64,000 nt of DNA from Ktedonobacter sp. SOSP1-85 (GCF_016587415.1 NZ_BNJI01000003.1:1116001-1180000); one strand, 5' to 3'. Counted from the first letter of the stretch, positions 50,318 through 61,234 are shown. Translations and numbers: made by a program. The notes: generated by a model from the sequence alone, not told the origin.

Positions 50318-53032
50318 TTACTCGTAACGCAAGACTGCCAGGGGTCGGACGCGTACTGCGCCCCAGGCGACCAGGGCCGCGACCAGCATCGCCAGCAGCA
50401 CTGTGCCTCCCACCAGGCTGCCCACCACCCAGGGCGTGATGCTCAACGTGAGGTTGAAGAGCAGGCTACCGAGCAGTGCTACACCTATAGCCGCCAGGAG
50501 CATCGCGACTATGGAACCTATCGCGGCGACAATGCCATTCTCGATCAAGACCTCGCGCAACACAATGCCACTGGTATAGCCAACTGATTTCAGGATACCC
50601 AGCTCACGCCTGCGCTCAAGCATCGCCAGGGTGACAGAGTTCGCGATGATAATCACACCCGCCAGCATAGAGAGCGAGGCAATAGCAACCAGCACATCCA
50701 GGAAGCTAGTTAGCTGCTGGGTAAAGCCGGTAATCACATCAGCCACGTTCTGAACTGTCGCGTTGGGCGCGATATTGCCAATGGCGTCAAGCGCGTGATT
50801 CACCTGGGCGGGATCAATCTTCATGTAGGTAACGTTTGCCGCCCCCGTTTTCGCGGGACTCAACTCATTGACGAAACCCTCGGGCGCAACCACCATCCCA
50901 ACATGGCTCACGCTCACTGCGCCTGTATAGATGCCAACGATGGTCGCTTTTTTAGAGATTTTCCCATCCACGCTCATAAAGGTCAGCGTATCACCAGGCT
51001 TCAAGTTCGTGCCATCCGAACCAGTACTGCTTAACTGGTCAATCACCACAATGTTATCTGTCCCCATATCGCTGGCATTTAAATTACGACCCTGCGTGAG
51101 CTTGAGCGATGGCGCGTTAGTTGTGAGGTCATATCCCTCAAGCGAGCTCATAAAACTCAGCGCTTCCTGGCTGCGCGAATTTCCTGCCAGCACCTGTTGC
51201 AGAGGCGTGTCATTTAAAGCTACCGGGATCGTCGAGGTAAAGACGTCCTGGCTAGAGCGCGTAAGACCTGGAATCGTTTTGATCTGATTGTTTAAAGCCG
51301 TTGATTCGTCACCCGAGGTAATTATGATTATATTAAACTCTTGCTGGGAGAAGGCCTGAGTAATACCCGACTGGAGATCCTGACCTAGCGCCACCACCAG
51401 GCCGATGGAGAAGATGCCGACAAAGAGAGCAATGGCCGTCATAGTGGTGCGCGATATCCTGCGCCCGATGTTGCGCAAGGCCATCTTCAGGCTGACCTTC
51501 CACGAGCGCGGCGCGATGGAGAAGCCTACCCCGATCAGGACCAGGAGCAGGAGCAGCAGACCAAACACTGGAAGCCACAGGTAGAGCAGAACCGAGATGA
51601 CCAGTCCCGTCAGGACCAGCGCAGCATAACCCAGACTAAAGCGCTCAGGCACCGGTAACTTGCTTACGACGAACATAACCAGGCTGAAGAGTGCACTCAG
51701 CACAAGCAGGAAGGCAAAGGTGCCATAGACCACGCCAACTCCCAGGAGAATATTATTCTTGAGAAGCACCACGGCCATGGCGCAGAACAGGAGCGAGAAC
51801 AAGGCCATCAGCACAATGGTCAGACTGGTGCTACCTACGCTCCGGCGCTCGGGCAGCTCACGAATCACACTGAGCGGGCGTACATTTGCTGCCTGGACGA
51901 TAGGCAAGAGGCCAAAGATCAAGGCGCTACAGAAGCCGACGAGGATACCGCCCGCGATAATCCAGGGGTTCAGCTCAAAGAGCATGGTAGTCCCCAGATT
52001 GATCATGAACAGGCGCACTATATAGCTCACACCTATAGCCGCCAGGGCGCCAACGATGCCGCCAAGCAGGCCGAGCAGACCCGCCTCCAGACCGAAAAGC
52101 ATATAGAGGTCCATGCGATGATAGCCCGCGGTTTTCAGCATGGCGATCTCTGTCTTACGGCGTGAGAGCAGAACCTGCATGGTATTGACGATGCCGACGC
52201 CACCTACGAGCAGCGCCAACAGGCCCGCGATCTCCAGAAAATTACTGATATTATCGACATTGGCCTGCTGCGTTTTGAGGACATCGGCGACCGTCTGTGT
52301 CGCCGCGAGAGGAAACTGCTTGCTAATGGCCTTGGTCGCGGTTTTCGCCTGGGCCGCGCTCGCAGTCGTCATATCAACCACACTATACGTCGTCTCGCTG
52401 CCTGAGGCCGCGGCCTCATAGTCCTGTGCGGAGATGAGCAGAAGATTACCGGCCTGGGCAAAGCTACCAGAATTGGTGATCACACCTGCCAGTGTGACAG
52501 CAAGCGTACGCCCCGTGCCGCTACTCGTCTTAGTGTAGACCGTAAAGCTATCGCCAACCTTCTTGCCATAGCGGTCCAGGAAGCTCTGTGTAACCACCAC
52601 CTGATTATTGCTCAACAGGTTCGAGATCGTGCCATTGGCTGGCGTCGTGAAGGTCGGCGGCGTGACCAGGGGATAGTGTGATGGATCAACCGCCTCAACC
52701 TGGAAGTACTCATAGGAGGGTGTTACCGTCTTCAGACCACCATTGGCCACGCTTACAGCAGTGTAGTCAGTAATGGTACCACTCCCTTTGAGCTGATCAA
52801 AGAAGCCAAGGTCGCTTGAGTGCAAAGGTGCGCTCGGCACGGAGACCGAGACGTCACCTCCATTGATATCGCGTACATTAGAGGTTAGCGAGTCTTGAAG
52901 CATAAAGCCAACGAGTTGCAGTGCAACAATCGACATGACACCAACTGCTACACAGAACACCGCCAGCAGTGTGCGCTGGCCCCCACGGACCAGCGAACGG
53001 GTTGTATAGTTAAGGTAGAGTGAGGCTTTCAT
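50318..53032 (-). CDS. MacB/FtsX-family ABC transporter permease
   Basis: A 904-residue permease with the duplicated FtsX layout: a membrane helix (about 20-42), a large extracytoplasmic MacB periplasmic-core domain (SLTSNVRDINGGDVSVSVPS and following), three helices at about 270-395, a central pair of helices, a second extracytoplasmic domain (about 560-760) and three final helices (TSFLDVLVAIASLSMLAGVIIIANSVTLAMLERRRELGILKSVGY). FtsX proteins of this type transmit force for lipoprotein or peptide extrusion rather than classical transport. The ATG follows GGGAGAA. It forms a unit with the ATPase gene upstream and is next to a two-component system. Confidence 0.92.
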   Translation of the reverse strand: MKASLYLNYTTRSLVRGGQRTLLAVFCVAVGVMSIVALQLVGFMLQDSLTSNVRDINGGDVSVSVPSAPLHSSDLGFFDQLKGSGTITDYTAVSVANGGLKTVTPSYEYFQVEAVDPSHYPLVTPPTFTTPANGTISNLLSNNQVVVTQSFLDRYGKKVGDSFTVYTKTSSGTGRTLAVTLAGVITNSGSFAQAGNLLLISAQDYEAAASGSETTYSVVDMTTASAAQAKTATKAISKQFPLAATQTVADVLKTQQANVDNISNFLEIAGLLALLVGGVGIVNTMQVLLSRRKTEIAMLKTAGYHRMDLYMLFGLEAGLLGLLGGIVGALAAIGVSYIVRLFMINLGTTMLFELNPWIIAGGILVGFCSALIFGLLPIVQAANVRPLSVIRELPERRSVGSTSLTIVLMALFSLLFCAMAVVLLKNNILLGVGVVYGTFAFLLVLSALFSLVMFVVSKLPVPERFSLGYAALVLTGLVISVLLYLWLPVFGLLLLLLVLIGVGFSIAPRSWKVSLKMALRNIGRRISRTTMTAIALFVGIFSIGLVVALGQDLQSGITQAFSQQEFNIIIITSGDESTALNNQIKTIPGLTRSSQDVFTSTIPVALNDTPLQQVLAGNSRSQEALSFMSSLEGYDLTTNAPSLKLTQGRNLNASDMGTDNIVVIDQLSSTGSDGTNLKPGDTLTFMSVDGKISKKATIVGIYTGAVSVSHVGMVVAPEGFVNELSPAKTGAANVTYMKIDPAQVNHALDAIGNIAPNATVQNVADVITGFTQQLTSFLDVLVAIASLSMLAGVIIIANSVTLAMLERRRELGILKSVGYTSGIVLREVLIENGIVAAIGSIVAMLLAAIGVALLGSLLFNLTLSITPWVVGSLVGGTVLLAMLVAALVAWGAVRVRPLAVLRYE

Positions 53033-53133
53033 AATAGAGATTCTCCCTTCCCTGGAAGTGATATTTAGATCTTATGCTGAAACCAACGCCGCTCTCGCGG
53101 CTAGCGATTGGCGCTCAGGTTTCCGAAAGGTAG

Positions 53134-53883
<750 letters not shown>

Positions 53884-54235
53884 GTGCGAAATCCTTTCGA
53901 AATGTTTGAATGTTTGTATTATCAACTAGAAGTTCTTGAACAGTTATCGTGCTCTAAGCATAAATTGAAAACCAAGATTTTCCATGCGTCTGTAGACGTG
54001 TTGTAAGCGGGACTTTAGGCGGGGATAAATTACGGAGAATTCACGACTAAAGGAGCATACAGGCAAGACGAAGAACACCCTTTTTTGCCACTATCAATAA
54101 TTTTATGTAATGCCGCGCTGCAAGCGGATGCAACTCAACTATGAAAAGGCATTAAAGCTTGAGGTTTTGGAATATATCTCCTCTTCGAGGTGTTTGATAA
54201 CCAGTGTAAAGCCAAAAGAGAAGGAGAAAATCATT
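53884..54235. other. divergent intergenic region
   Basis: About 350 bases between the ATPase gene and the aldo/keto reductase gene. The open frame of the reductase extends back to 54110, but lacks a ribosome-binding site there. No strong promoter or repeat was identified. Confidence 0.4.
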
Positions 54236-55135
54236 ATGCAGAATATTCAGCAGAAACCAGCCCAGGCCAGTGGGACTCTAACGCTGGGTGGCGACCTTAA
54301 GGTCTATCGTCTCGGTTTTGGCGCGATGCGCATTACCGGCGAGGGCATCTGGGGGCCGCCCGCGAACAAGCAGGAGGCTATCGCGCTGCTGCGGCGCACG
54401 CTGGAGCTTGGTATCAATCTGATCGATACCGCCGACTCTTATGGACCTAATGTGAGCGAGGAGCTGATCGCTGAGGCCCTCCATCCCTATCCCGAGGGGC
54501 TTGTCATCGCCACCAAGGGTGGGTTACTGCGCACCGGCCCCGGCCAGTGGCCACAGGATGGGCGACCAGAACACCTGCGCGAAGCCCTGGAGGGAAGCTT
54601 GCGTCGCCTGCGTGTAGACCACATCGATATCTATCAGTTCCATCGCCCAGACCCCAAGGTACCCTTCGAGGACTCCGTGGGCGAGATCGCGAAGCTGCAA
54701 AAAGAGGGCAAGATTCGCCACGTCGGCCTCTCCAATGTGACGATCGATGAGTTGGCACGGGCGCAGAAGATTGTTCCCATCGTTACAGTTCAGAACCACT
54801 ATAACCTCTCCAAACGCGAGTCTGAACGCATGACTGCTCAGCAATCCGAAGAGATGATTGATGTCTGCGCGCGCCAGGGTATTGGCTTCATCCCCTGGAA
54901 TCCGCTCTCCACAGGCGCGCTGGCGCGTCCCGGCAGCACGCTTGACCAGGTCGCCAAAAAGCATAACGCACAGCCCAGCCAGATCGTGCTGGCCTGGCTC
55001 CTGCATCGCTCACCCACGCTGCTGCCCATCCCAGGTACCTCCTCCATCAAGCACCTTGAGGAGAACGTCCTGGGCGCAACCATCAAGCTCACCCAGGAAG
55101 AGTTTGACGCCATCAACCAAGGTAGCCAACAATAA
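54236..55135 (+). CDS. aldo/keto reductase
   Basis: A 299-residue AKR superfamily oxidoreductase. Catalytic residues are Asp and Tyr in NLIDTADSYGP, Lys in VIATKGG and His in YQFHRPDPK. The C-terminal nucleotide-binding motif is PIPGTSSIKHLEENV. The N-terminal GGDLKVYRLGFGAMRITGEGIWGPP resembles the YdbC/AKR-type group found in actinobacteria and Chloroflexota. ATG 54236 is preceded by AAGGAG. It differs in sequence from the reductase at 1277-2209, so the two are not recent duplicates. A perfect palindrome separates it from the LLM oxidoreductase gene. Confidence 0.9.
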   Translation: MQNIQQKPAQASGTLTLGGDLKVYRLGFGAMRITGEGIWGPPANKQEAIALLRRTLELGINLIDTADSYGPNVSEELIAEALHPYPEGLVIATKGGLLRTGPGQWPQDGRPEHLREALEGSLRRLRVDHIDIYQFHRPDPKVPFEDSVGEIAKLQKEGKIRHVGLSNVTIDELARAQKIVPIVTVQNHYNLSKRESERMTAQQSEEMIDVCARQGIGFIPWNPLSTGALARPGSTLDQVAKKHNAQPSQIVLAWLLHRSPTLLPIPGTSSIKHLEENVLGATIKLTQEEFDAINQGSQQ

Positions 55136-55183
55136 GTTTCCTTGACATAAAACTTTTGTGCATGCTTACAACCATTCCCTGGA

Positions 55184-55235
55184 TAATGGGATGTGTGCGA
55201 CCGTTGCGAACGCAACGGTCGCACACATCCCATTA
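55184..55235 (+). terminator. 25-bp perfect palindrome after aldo/keto reductase
   Basis: Arms 55184-55208 and 55211-55235 with a 2-base centre, about 50 bases after the stop codon. Confidence 0.7.
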
Positions 55236-55336
55236 CCACCAACGAGCCACCGCAGGTGGGGAGAGGTCATGCACAGCTACCTTGAGATATACTAAAGAGT
55301 TATATCCAAACTATTTTACTGGTGAAAGGGAACAAC

Positions 55337-56206
55337 ATGACAGCAAAAAAGCCCTTAAGCTTTGGCATCAAGACCGCTCCTCAGCACACGACCTATGAGG
55401 ATATGTTGGCCATATGGCTGGCGGCGGATGCCGAGCCGGCCCTGGAACATGCCTGGCTCTTCGATCACTTTATGCCTATCGTGGGCGACTATAAAGGTCC
55501 CTGCCTGGAGGGCTGGTCGCTTCTCTCCGCCTTTGCTGCGCTGACCAAACGTATTCGCATCGGTCTGATGGTCACCGGCAACACCTATCGCCATCCAACC
55601 GTGCTCGCCAACATTGGGGCGACCGTGGATGTGATCTCCAATGGTCGCCTGGACTTTGGTATTGGCGCGGGCTGGAATGAGCGCGAGCATAGCTCCTATG
55701 GTATTCCTCTCTACACGACGGGTGAGCGCATTCGCCGCTTTGGCGAAGCCTGCGAGGTCATTCGCCAGATGTGGACCGAGAAGGCTCCTACCTTTGAGGG
55801 CCGCTACTACCAGATCAAAGAGGCCTACTGCGAACCCAAGCCAGTGCAGAAGCCCTATCCACCCTTCGTTATTGGCGGAAGCGGCGAAAAGCTCACGTTA
55901 CGCATTGTGGCCCAGTACGCCGACATCTGGAATATGGCGGGTGGCTCTATCGACGACTTTAAGCATAAGAGCGCGGTCCTGGATGAGCACTGTGCCGCCA
56001 TCGGTCGCGATCCCAATACGATCTCGCGCTCGATCCAGATTCCCATTACGCCCAACGACCTGGCCCAGACGCGTGAATTGACGCAACAGTTCATCGATGC
56101 AGGCGCAAACCATTTTATCCTGAACCTGCGTCCTCCCTTCCCCGAGGGCATCGTCCGCCGCCTCGTCGCCGAGGTGGTCGAGCCTCTCAAGGCCGCAAAC
56201 CAGTAG
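55337..56206 (+). CDS. LLM-class (F420/FMN-dependent) oxidoreductase
   Basis: A 289-residue luciferase-like monooxygenase-fold protein. Recognisable elements: LEHAWLFDHFMPI, KRIRIGLMVTGNTYRHP, GRLDFGIGAGWNEREHSSYG, RFGEACEVIRQMWTE, and FVIGGSGEKLTLRIVAQYADIWN. The family uses F420 or FMN; this subset is often annotated as F420-dependent, but the cofactor cannot be settled from sequence. ATG 55337 follows AAAGGGAA. It ends 2 bases before the end of the convergent FUSC gene. Confidence 0.9.
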   Translation: MTAKKPLSFGIKTAPQHTTYEDMLAIWLAADAEPALEHAWLFDHFMPIVGDYKGPCLEGWSLLSAFAALTKRIRIGLMVTGNTYRHPTVLANIGATVDVISNGRLDFGIGAGWNEREHSSYGIPLYTTGERIRRFGEACEVIRQMWTEKAPTFEGRYYQIKEAYCEPKPVQKPYPPFVIGGSGEKLTLRIVAQYADIWNMAGGSIDDFKHKSAVLDEHCAAIGRDPNTISRSIQIPITPNDLAQTRELTQQFIDAGANHFILNLRPPFPEGIVRRLVAEVVEPLKAANQ

Positions 56207-56208
56207 CA

Positions 56209-58401
56209 TCACTCACTCTGAAGCTTATGACGCGACTTCTCTCTCTCCGCGAGAAGTTGCGCCATAAGCGTTATAGCACCCACGATACGCCTGAGTTCGG
56301 CAATAATAGCCCGTACATCCGAACACTCCGCATAACCACGTGCCTTTACTGAGTTATCCAGGTCATGCAGGGTCTCCTTGATTGGCGGCAACTGCTTCGC
56401 TGGCCTCTGCTCTCGTATCGCTTCCGCGAGCAGATGGAGCGCCTCCTCATACTCCTGCTTGAACGAGACCATCTCTGATAGCTTGTGATTCACCGGGTGC
56501 GCCAAGAGGTGCGCCTCCAGGGCAAGCAGGCTTTGAGCTATGGTGTCCTCCGCTTCAAGTAAGCTCTGGGCCAGATCGGGATCAAAATGATGGGAGACCG
56601 GCTCTTCTAGAGAGCGTCGGATGGATACGTCGGCATTGGAACGAGCCAGACGGGCCTGTTGCAATAATTCATGAAACTGTGCTGAATCACAGGTACTTGT
56701 GTTTACATACGCCGTAAGCACAACAGAGCCATAAGAACAAAGTGAATCCAGGTGGGCCGCGAGATCCCGTGGAACCTGCTTGAGTTGCCAGGTAGGCCAG
56801 AGGGCATAGATGATGAGCGCTAATACACCTCCTATAAGCGTGTCTAAGGCGCGATCCAGAGCGGTTGTGAGTGGTTGGGGAATCACAAAGGACAGGAGGA
56901 AGACGATCTGCATGGTAATAAAGGCTGAGAAGATGGCATAATTGGCATAGAGAAAGGTAAAGGCCAGGTAGGCCATAACCGCGTCGATAACTACCAGGAC
57001 TTCGTTTGCTGGCGCCAGCAATGCTATCAATAATGACGTCAACGCCGCCCCCAGCATAGTGCCTAGTATACGCGCCAGTCCCCGAGTAAAGGTCGTGCTA
57101 AAATCGGGCTTAAGCACAAGGAGAGCCGTCAATGGTATCCAGTAGCCACGCTCAATCGGCCAGGGGCCAACCCGGTAGAGCGCGGTCGCCAGGGTCAGAG
57201 TGGCGCCCAGGCGGATGGCGTGCCGAAAGATAGTTGACTCCAGGGAGAGGTTAGCCCTTAGCATTACCAGGGCATTACGCCATTGGAGGCGATTAGGATG
57301 CCGATTCCTGAAGCTCCCCAATAATTCCTGGGGCAGGTGAAGTTGCTTATATCGCAAGGATTTCGCCAACTTCTTCGTGGCATGCAACTGATCGCGCAAG
57401 GCGCTACTATAGCCAAGCACCTGTTGTATGCTTGCCTCGTCGCAGAAGGCTCCCAGTTCCTGCCGTAAGCCTGTGAGAGCCTCCTTCAACTCTTGCTGTG
57501 GCTTGTGAAAATGTACAAAGCCCTTCCGCGGCTCTAGCTCATCGGCGATATTATTCAGTTCTTCAGCCGTTGCTTCTAGCACGCGGTCCAGGTATGACGA
57601 ACAGTGGGCGCCCCTCTCATCATCACTACCTATACTCTTCCGTAATTGCTGCAAGGCAAAACAATATAAGCGAATACGCTCCGCCGCCTCTAAAAGCCCA
57701 TAGAGAACATTACCTTCCCTCTCTGATATACTGCTCTCCGCCAGCACTGTCTGGGCATTTGACAGGACATCTCGGGTCTGGGGAAATGTGCTACCGGGAT
57801 CACTTGCATAGTTGGCAAGCTGCCGGTACGCCGTCGCCAGGACATGACGCTCAATCTTGGTGCGCTGCCAGCGAGCCGTCAGCAAGCCCAGTCCAGCTTG
57901 AAATAAAGCTCCTACAAACATCAATAACGCCTGGAGCGCAGCGTTAAGCGGATCAAGCTTAAAATGAGAAAGAATGATCAAGGCTATCGTGGATTGCAGG
58001 CCAATGATCATGGCAAAGCGATTGAGCGCCACAAGCATACCCGCACCAAAGCCCCAGATACCAATCACCAGGATCGCCAGCCAGTCAATCTGGCTCGTGA
58101 CGCTGCCCACAAAGGCAGAGACCGCGATCCCCACGCATGCCAGAAACATGGTGCGCGTACGCGCCGACGAAGAGGCATCCAGGGCTACGGAGCCAAGGCT
58201 AGCCGCGCCGCCCGCGATAGAGACGCCCTCCACGACGTGTCCAGTCGCCACACCAAGAGCCAGTGGAATGACGAAACCTAGCGTACTATACAAGGCCTGA
58301 ATCGCCATGATCTGTGAGCGATCAATGCGCAAGGCTGTGCGCCAGGAAGACCTCAATGCCGAGAACCAGGATGTAATTTCCGTGTTTAGGACATAAGCCA
58401 A
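56209..58401 (-). CDS. FUSC-family membrane protein
   Basis: A 730-residue protein with two sets of about six membrane helices (residues 35-190 and 395-540) separated and followed by long helical cytoplasmic regions. The second set includes RGYWIPLTALLVLKPDFSTTFTRGLARILGTMLGAALTSLL, the FUSC/aromatic-acid-exporter (AaeB/YccS-like) signature. It probably exports small acids or acts in envelope homeostasis. TTG 58401 follows GGAGGGAGG by 6 bases and is preferred; GTG 58419 is the alternative. It is convergent with the LLM gene. Confidence 0.85.
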   Translation of the reverse strand: MAYVLNTEITSWFSALRSSWRTALRIDRSQIMAIQALYSTLGFVIPLALGVATGHVVEGVSIAGGAASLGSVALDASSSARTRTMFLACVGIAVSAFVGSVTSQIDWLAILVIGIWGFGAGMLVALNRFAMIIGLQSTIALIILSHFKLDPLNAALQALLMFVGALFQAGLGLLTARWQRTKIERHVLATAYRQLANYASDPGSTFPQTRDVLSNAQTVLAESSISEREGNVLYGLLEAAERIRLYCFALQQLRKSIGSDDERGAHCSSYLDRVLEATAEELNNIADELEPRKGFVHFHKPQQELKEALTGLRQELGAFCDEASIQQVLGYSSALRDQLHATKKLAKSLRYKQLHLPQELLGSFRNRHPNRLQWRNALVMLRANLSLESTIFRHAIRLGATLTLATALYRVGPWPIERGYWIPLTALLVLKPDFSTTFTRGLARILGTMLGAALTSLLIALLAPANEVLVVIDAVMAYLAFTFLYANYAIFSAFITMQIVFLLSFVIPQPLTTALDRALDTLIGGVLALIIYALWPTWQLKQVPRDLAAHLDSLCSYGSVVLTAYVNTSTCDSAQFHELLQQARLARSNADVSIRRSLEEPVSHHFDPDLAQSLLEAEDTIAQSLLALEAHLLAHPVNHKLSEMVSFKQEYEEALHLLAEAIREQRPAKQLPPIKETLHDLDNSVKARGYAECSDVRAIIAELRRIVGAITLMAQLLAEREKSRHKLQSE

Positions 58402-58437
58402 TGTTGTCCTCCCTCCCACTCACCTGCTGCTTTATTC

Positions 58438-59004
58438 CTATTTTATATCCCTGTTCAACCACTTACCCATAAATACAAGATCGATATACTGACCTTCAGC
58501 GATCTTTGCCTGCCGGTGCAGGCGCCCCTCCTCGACAAAGCCCAGCGCCTGATAGAGGTGGATAGCGCGCATATTAGTGGATACCACCTGCAAAGACAGC
58601 TTCTCGATACGTGGGTGTTTCTCGGCCCAGGCGAAGAGCGCCAGAAAAAGCTGGCGCCCCAGACCCTGGTCGCGCCACTCCTGCTTGACCGAAATACTTA
58701 TCTCACCCTGGTGCGCCAGGCGCTTGAGATGCCCGTTGTTGAAACTGATAAAGCCGACCACGTCCCCCTGGCTCTCCGCCAGCAACAAAACCTTCTCTGG
58801 CGCCTGCTCCAGCATCTCCACCCACTTACGTTCATGCTCCCTGGTGGGCAGATCCTCCAGCGTGTTCAAGTCGTGCACTTGCTCCTCAAGGACCGAGGCC
58901 CTGACAAGCGCGAAGACCCGGTCGGCATCCGCGCATATGCCTGAGCGTATAAGCACCTCTCGTCCGCCTGGTAAAATGCATTTATACGCATCGATACTGC
59001 TCAT
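58438..59004 (-). CDS. GNAT-family N-acetyltransferase
   Basis: A 188-residue acetyltransferase of the RimI/PhnO-like GNAT fold. The acetyl-CoA pyrophosphate loop is KQEWRDQGLGRQLFLALFAWAE (R-x-x-G-x-G/A pattern), preceded by VVGFISFNNGHLKRLAHQGEISI and followed by LQVVSTNMRAIHLYQALGFVEEGRL. The substrate is unknown. ATG 59004 follows GGAGAG; a longer frame to 59079 runs through a hairpin. It starts the minus-strand pair with the FUSC gene (gap 36 bases). Confidence 0.88.
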   Translation of the reverse strand: MSSIDAYKCILPGGREVLIRSGICADADRVFALVRASVLEEQVHDLNTLEDLPTREHERKWVEMLEQAPEKVLLLAESQGDVVGFISFNNGHLKRLAHQGEISISVKQEWRDQGLGRQLFLALFAWAEKHPRIEKLSLQVVSTNMRAIHLYQALGFVEEGRLHRQAKIAEGQYIDLVFMGKWLNRDIK

Positions 59005-59027
59005 ACCTGTATCTCTCCGATTCGTAG

Positions 59028-59074
59028 GGGCAGAGCTTGCTCTGCCTTCTTTCACAACCGAGCAAGCTCTGCCC
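59028..59074. repeat. 14-bp inverted repeat upstream of GNAT gene
   Basis: Perfect arms 59028-59041 and 59061-59074, loop of 19 bases, 24 bases upstream of the GNAT start; possibly a leader structure or a terminator for the upstream minus-strand gene. Confidence 0.55.
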
Positions 59075-59132
59075 TGCATGCGTTTTTAGTCTATGCTTGC
59101 ATGGACCCTACATAAGATGCGCCAATACAGGG

Positions 59133-60320
59133 TTAGGCACCAGCGTGGTGTGTACTAAGGTGCTCGCGGATCGCGATGGCGGCGGCGGCACCCTCACCGG
59201 CAGCGCTGACCAGTTGCTTGGTACTTCCAGCGCGTACGTCGCCCGCGGCGAAAATGCCCTCGATGCTCGTCTGGAAGTCCGCGCCTGTCCGTATAAAGCC
59301 CTGGGCATTGGAGGCGACGCTGGCGCGAAATGGCTCGCTATTGGGCTGGAGGCCGATAAAGATAAAGGCTGCGGCGGGATGCAGTTCCTCTTGCTTCCCA
59401 CTCTGCGTGTCTTTGACTACAAGCGTCGTGATGCGATTATTCTCCCCCTTAAACTCCACAATCTCGGTGTTATAGCGCACCTTAATCTCGGGGGTCGAGA
59501 GCGCTTTATCAATCGCGAGCTTGCTGGCAGAGAGGCGCTCTCCTCGCGCGAGGATGGTTACCTGGGGACTGAAGCGCGTCAGGAAGACGGCCTCCTCTAC
59601 AGCGCTATTGCCACTGCCCACCACTACAACATCCTGCCCCTTGTAGAAGGGCCCATCGCAGGTAGCACAGAAATGGATGCCCGCGCCAATATACTCACTT
59701 TCGCCGGGCACATCCAGGCGCTTATAGCTTGAACCTGTGGCAAGCAAGATGGCATTACAGCGATAGCGAGTCCCATCCTCGGTCTCAACGAAGTGCGCGT
59801 CGAGATCGTTGCCCACGCGCACTACGTTCTGAGCCGAGATCATCTCGACGTCGAAGCGCTTTGCCTGCTCGATCACGCGCTCGGCGAACTCGCCACCCGT
59901 CACACCGTGAGGAAAGCCGGGATAGTTGTCCAGGCGCTCGGTAATGCCCGCCTGCCCACCCAGGCTCGAACGCTCAATCACCAGCACATCATAGCCATCA
60001 CGAGCAATATAAATCGCAGCGGTAAGAGCCGTGGGGCCACCACCGACGACGATGAGATCATAGAAGGTACACTGTGCCTTGATATCCAGACCCAACTTCT
60101 CGGCAAGCTCCGCGTTAGATGGCTCTATGAGCACACCCTGGTCATCAAACACGATGGTTGGGATCGACATCCCGCCCTTTTGCAGTTCACGCACATACGC
60201 CTGCGCCTGCTCATCCTCTTCAATGTCGATGTAGTCATAGCGCACCCGCTGTTCGCCCAGGAACTTCTTGCTCCGCTTACAATCACTGCACCAGTTGGTG
60301 CCATATAACTTAATGGTCAT
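59133..60320 (-). CDS. glutaredoxin-thioredoxin reductase fusion
   Basis: A 395-residue flavoprotein. Residues 1-80 are a glutaredoxin-like domain with the CxxC site in GTNWCSDCKRSKKF and MSIPTIVFDD (cis-Pro). From about residue 90 it is a thioredoxin reductase: FAD motif LIVVGGGPTALTAA, redox-active CATC in HFCATCDGPFY, NAD(P)H motif VVVVGSGNSAVEEA and the FAD C-terminal motif GIFAAGDVRAGSTKQ. The fusion suggests that the reductase passes electrons to its own glutaredoxin-like domain. ATG 60320 is preceded by GGAGGAGAAGG. Single gene on the minus strand. Confidence 0.93.
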   Translation of the reverse strand: MTIKLYGTNWCSDCKRSKKFLGEQRVRYDYIDIEEDEQAQAYVRELQKGGMSIPTIVFDDQGVLIEPSNAELAEKLGLDIKAQCTFYDLIVVGGGPTALTAAIYIARDGYDVLVIERSSLGGQAGITERLDNYPGFPHGVTGGEFAERVIEQAKRFDVEMISAQNVVRVGNDLDAHFVETEDGTRYRCNAILLATGSSYKRLDVPGESEYIGAGIHFCATCDGPFYKGQDVVVVGSGNSAVEEAVFLTRFSPQVTILARGERLSASKLAIDKALSTPEIKVRYNTEIVEFKGENNRITTLVVKDTQSGKQEELHPAAAFIFIGLQPNSEPFRASVASNAQGFIRTGADFQTSIEGIFAAGDVRAGSTKQLVSAAGEGAAAAIAIREHLSTHHAGA

Positions 60321-60378
60321 ATCTGGCCTTCTCCTCCCTGTTGTCACTATACCTTTATTCAGCATACCCGATAAAGAG

Positions 60379-60418
60379 CAAGAAAAAAAGCGGCTCGTGT
60401 GAGCCGCTTTTTTTCTTG
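60379..60418 (-). terminator. 18-bp terminator after amino acid ABC operon
   Basis: Arms 60379-60396 and 60401-60418 with a 4-base loop; on the minus strand the stem ends in a T-rich tract, fitting an intrinsic terminator. Confidence 0.8.
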
Positions 60419-60427
60419 TTTCTTCAT

Positions 60428-61234
60428 CTAACCAAGCACACGTCCGAGGAATTTGCGCGTACGCTCGTTCTGTGTATCGTTGAAGATCTGTTGAGGGGGA
60501 CCTTGCTCTACAATCTGGGCCTTGTCCATAAAGACCACGTGATCCGCGACATCGCGGGCAAAGCCCATCTCGTGAGTCACAACAACCATAGTCATGCCCT
60601 CTTCGGCCAGCTGGCGCATAACGGCCAGTACCTCGCCCACCAGCTCGGGATCCAGGGCCGAGGTCGCTTCGTCAAAGAGCATCAATTTAGGGTTCATCGC
60701 CAGTGCACGCGCGATTGCCACGCGCTGCTGCTGACCACCAGAGAGCCGGTGTGGATAGGCATCGGCCTTCTCTGACAAACCAACCTTGCGCAATAATTCA
60801 TGGGCCTGCTCGATTACTTCGGCCTTCGGGCGGCGCTGAACCTGGATAGGGGCCTCGGTAATGTTTTGTAGGGCTGTCTTATGCGCAAAGAGATTAAAAC
60901 GCTGAAAGACAAAGCCAACCTGCGAGCGCATACGCGCGATATTGGCCTCGCTATCCTCGAATAGCTTGCCGTTCTTCTCGCGATAGCCAACAAGCTGCCC
61001 ATCGATGTAGATGCGCCCACTATCAATCTTCTCAAGATGGTTCAAACAACGCAGCAAGGTTGTCTTGCCCGAGCCGCTGGGGCCGATGACGACGACCACC
61101 TGTCCGCGATCAACGGTAAAATCGACGCCGTCAAGCACAACGTTGCTACCAAAGCACTTCACCAGTTGTTCGGTGCGCACCATGTGCGTTGCTGTCTGCA
61201 CCTCTGAGGCTGCTGTCTGCTGTACATCTTCCAT
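60428..61234 (-). CDS. polar amino acid ABC transporter ATPase (GlnQ-like)
   Basis: A 268-residue ATPase with Walker A GPSGSGKTT, Q-loop VFQRFNLFAHKTALQN (the FNLFxHxT form typical of polar amino acid importers), signature LSGGQQQRVAIARALA, Walker B LMLFDEATSALD and H-loop THEMGFARDVAD. GAGGAGGG precedes the ATG. Third gene of the operon sbp-permease-ATPase, followed by a strong terminator. It should energise uptake of an amino acid bound by the lipoprotein upstream. Confidence 0.93.
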   Translation of the reverse strand: MEDVQQTAASEVQTATHMVRTEQLVKCFGSNVVLDGVDFTVDRGQVVVVIGPSGSGKTTLLRCLNHLEKIDSGRIYIDGQLVGYREKNGKLFEDSEANIARMRSQVGFVFQRFNLFAHKTALQNITEAPIQVQRRPKAEVIEQAHELLRKVGLSEKADAYPHRLSGGQQQRVAIARALAMNPKLMLFDEATSALDPELVGEVLAVMRQLAEEGMTMVVVTHEMGFARDVADHVVFMDKAQIVEQGPPQQIFNDTQNERTRKFLGRVLG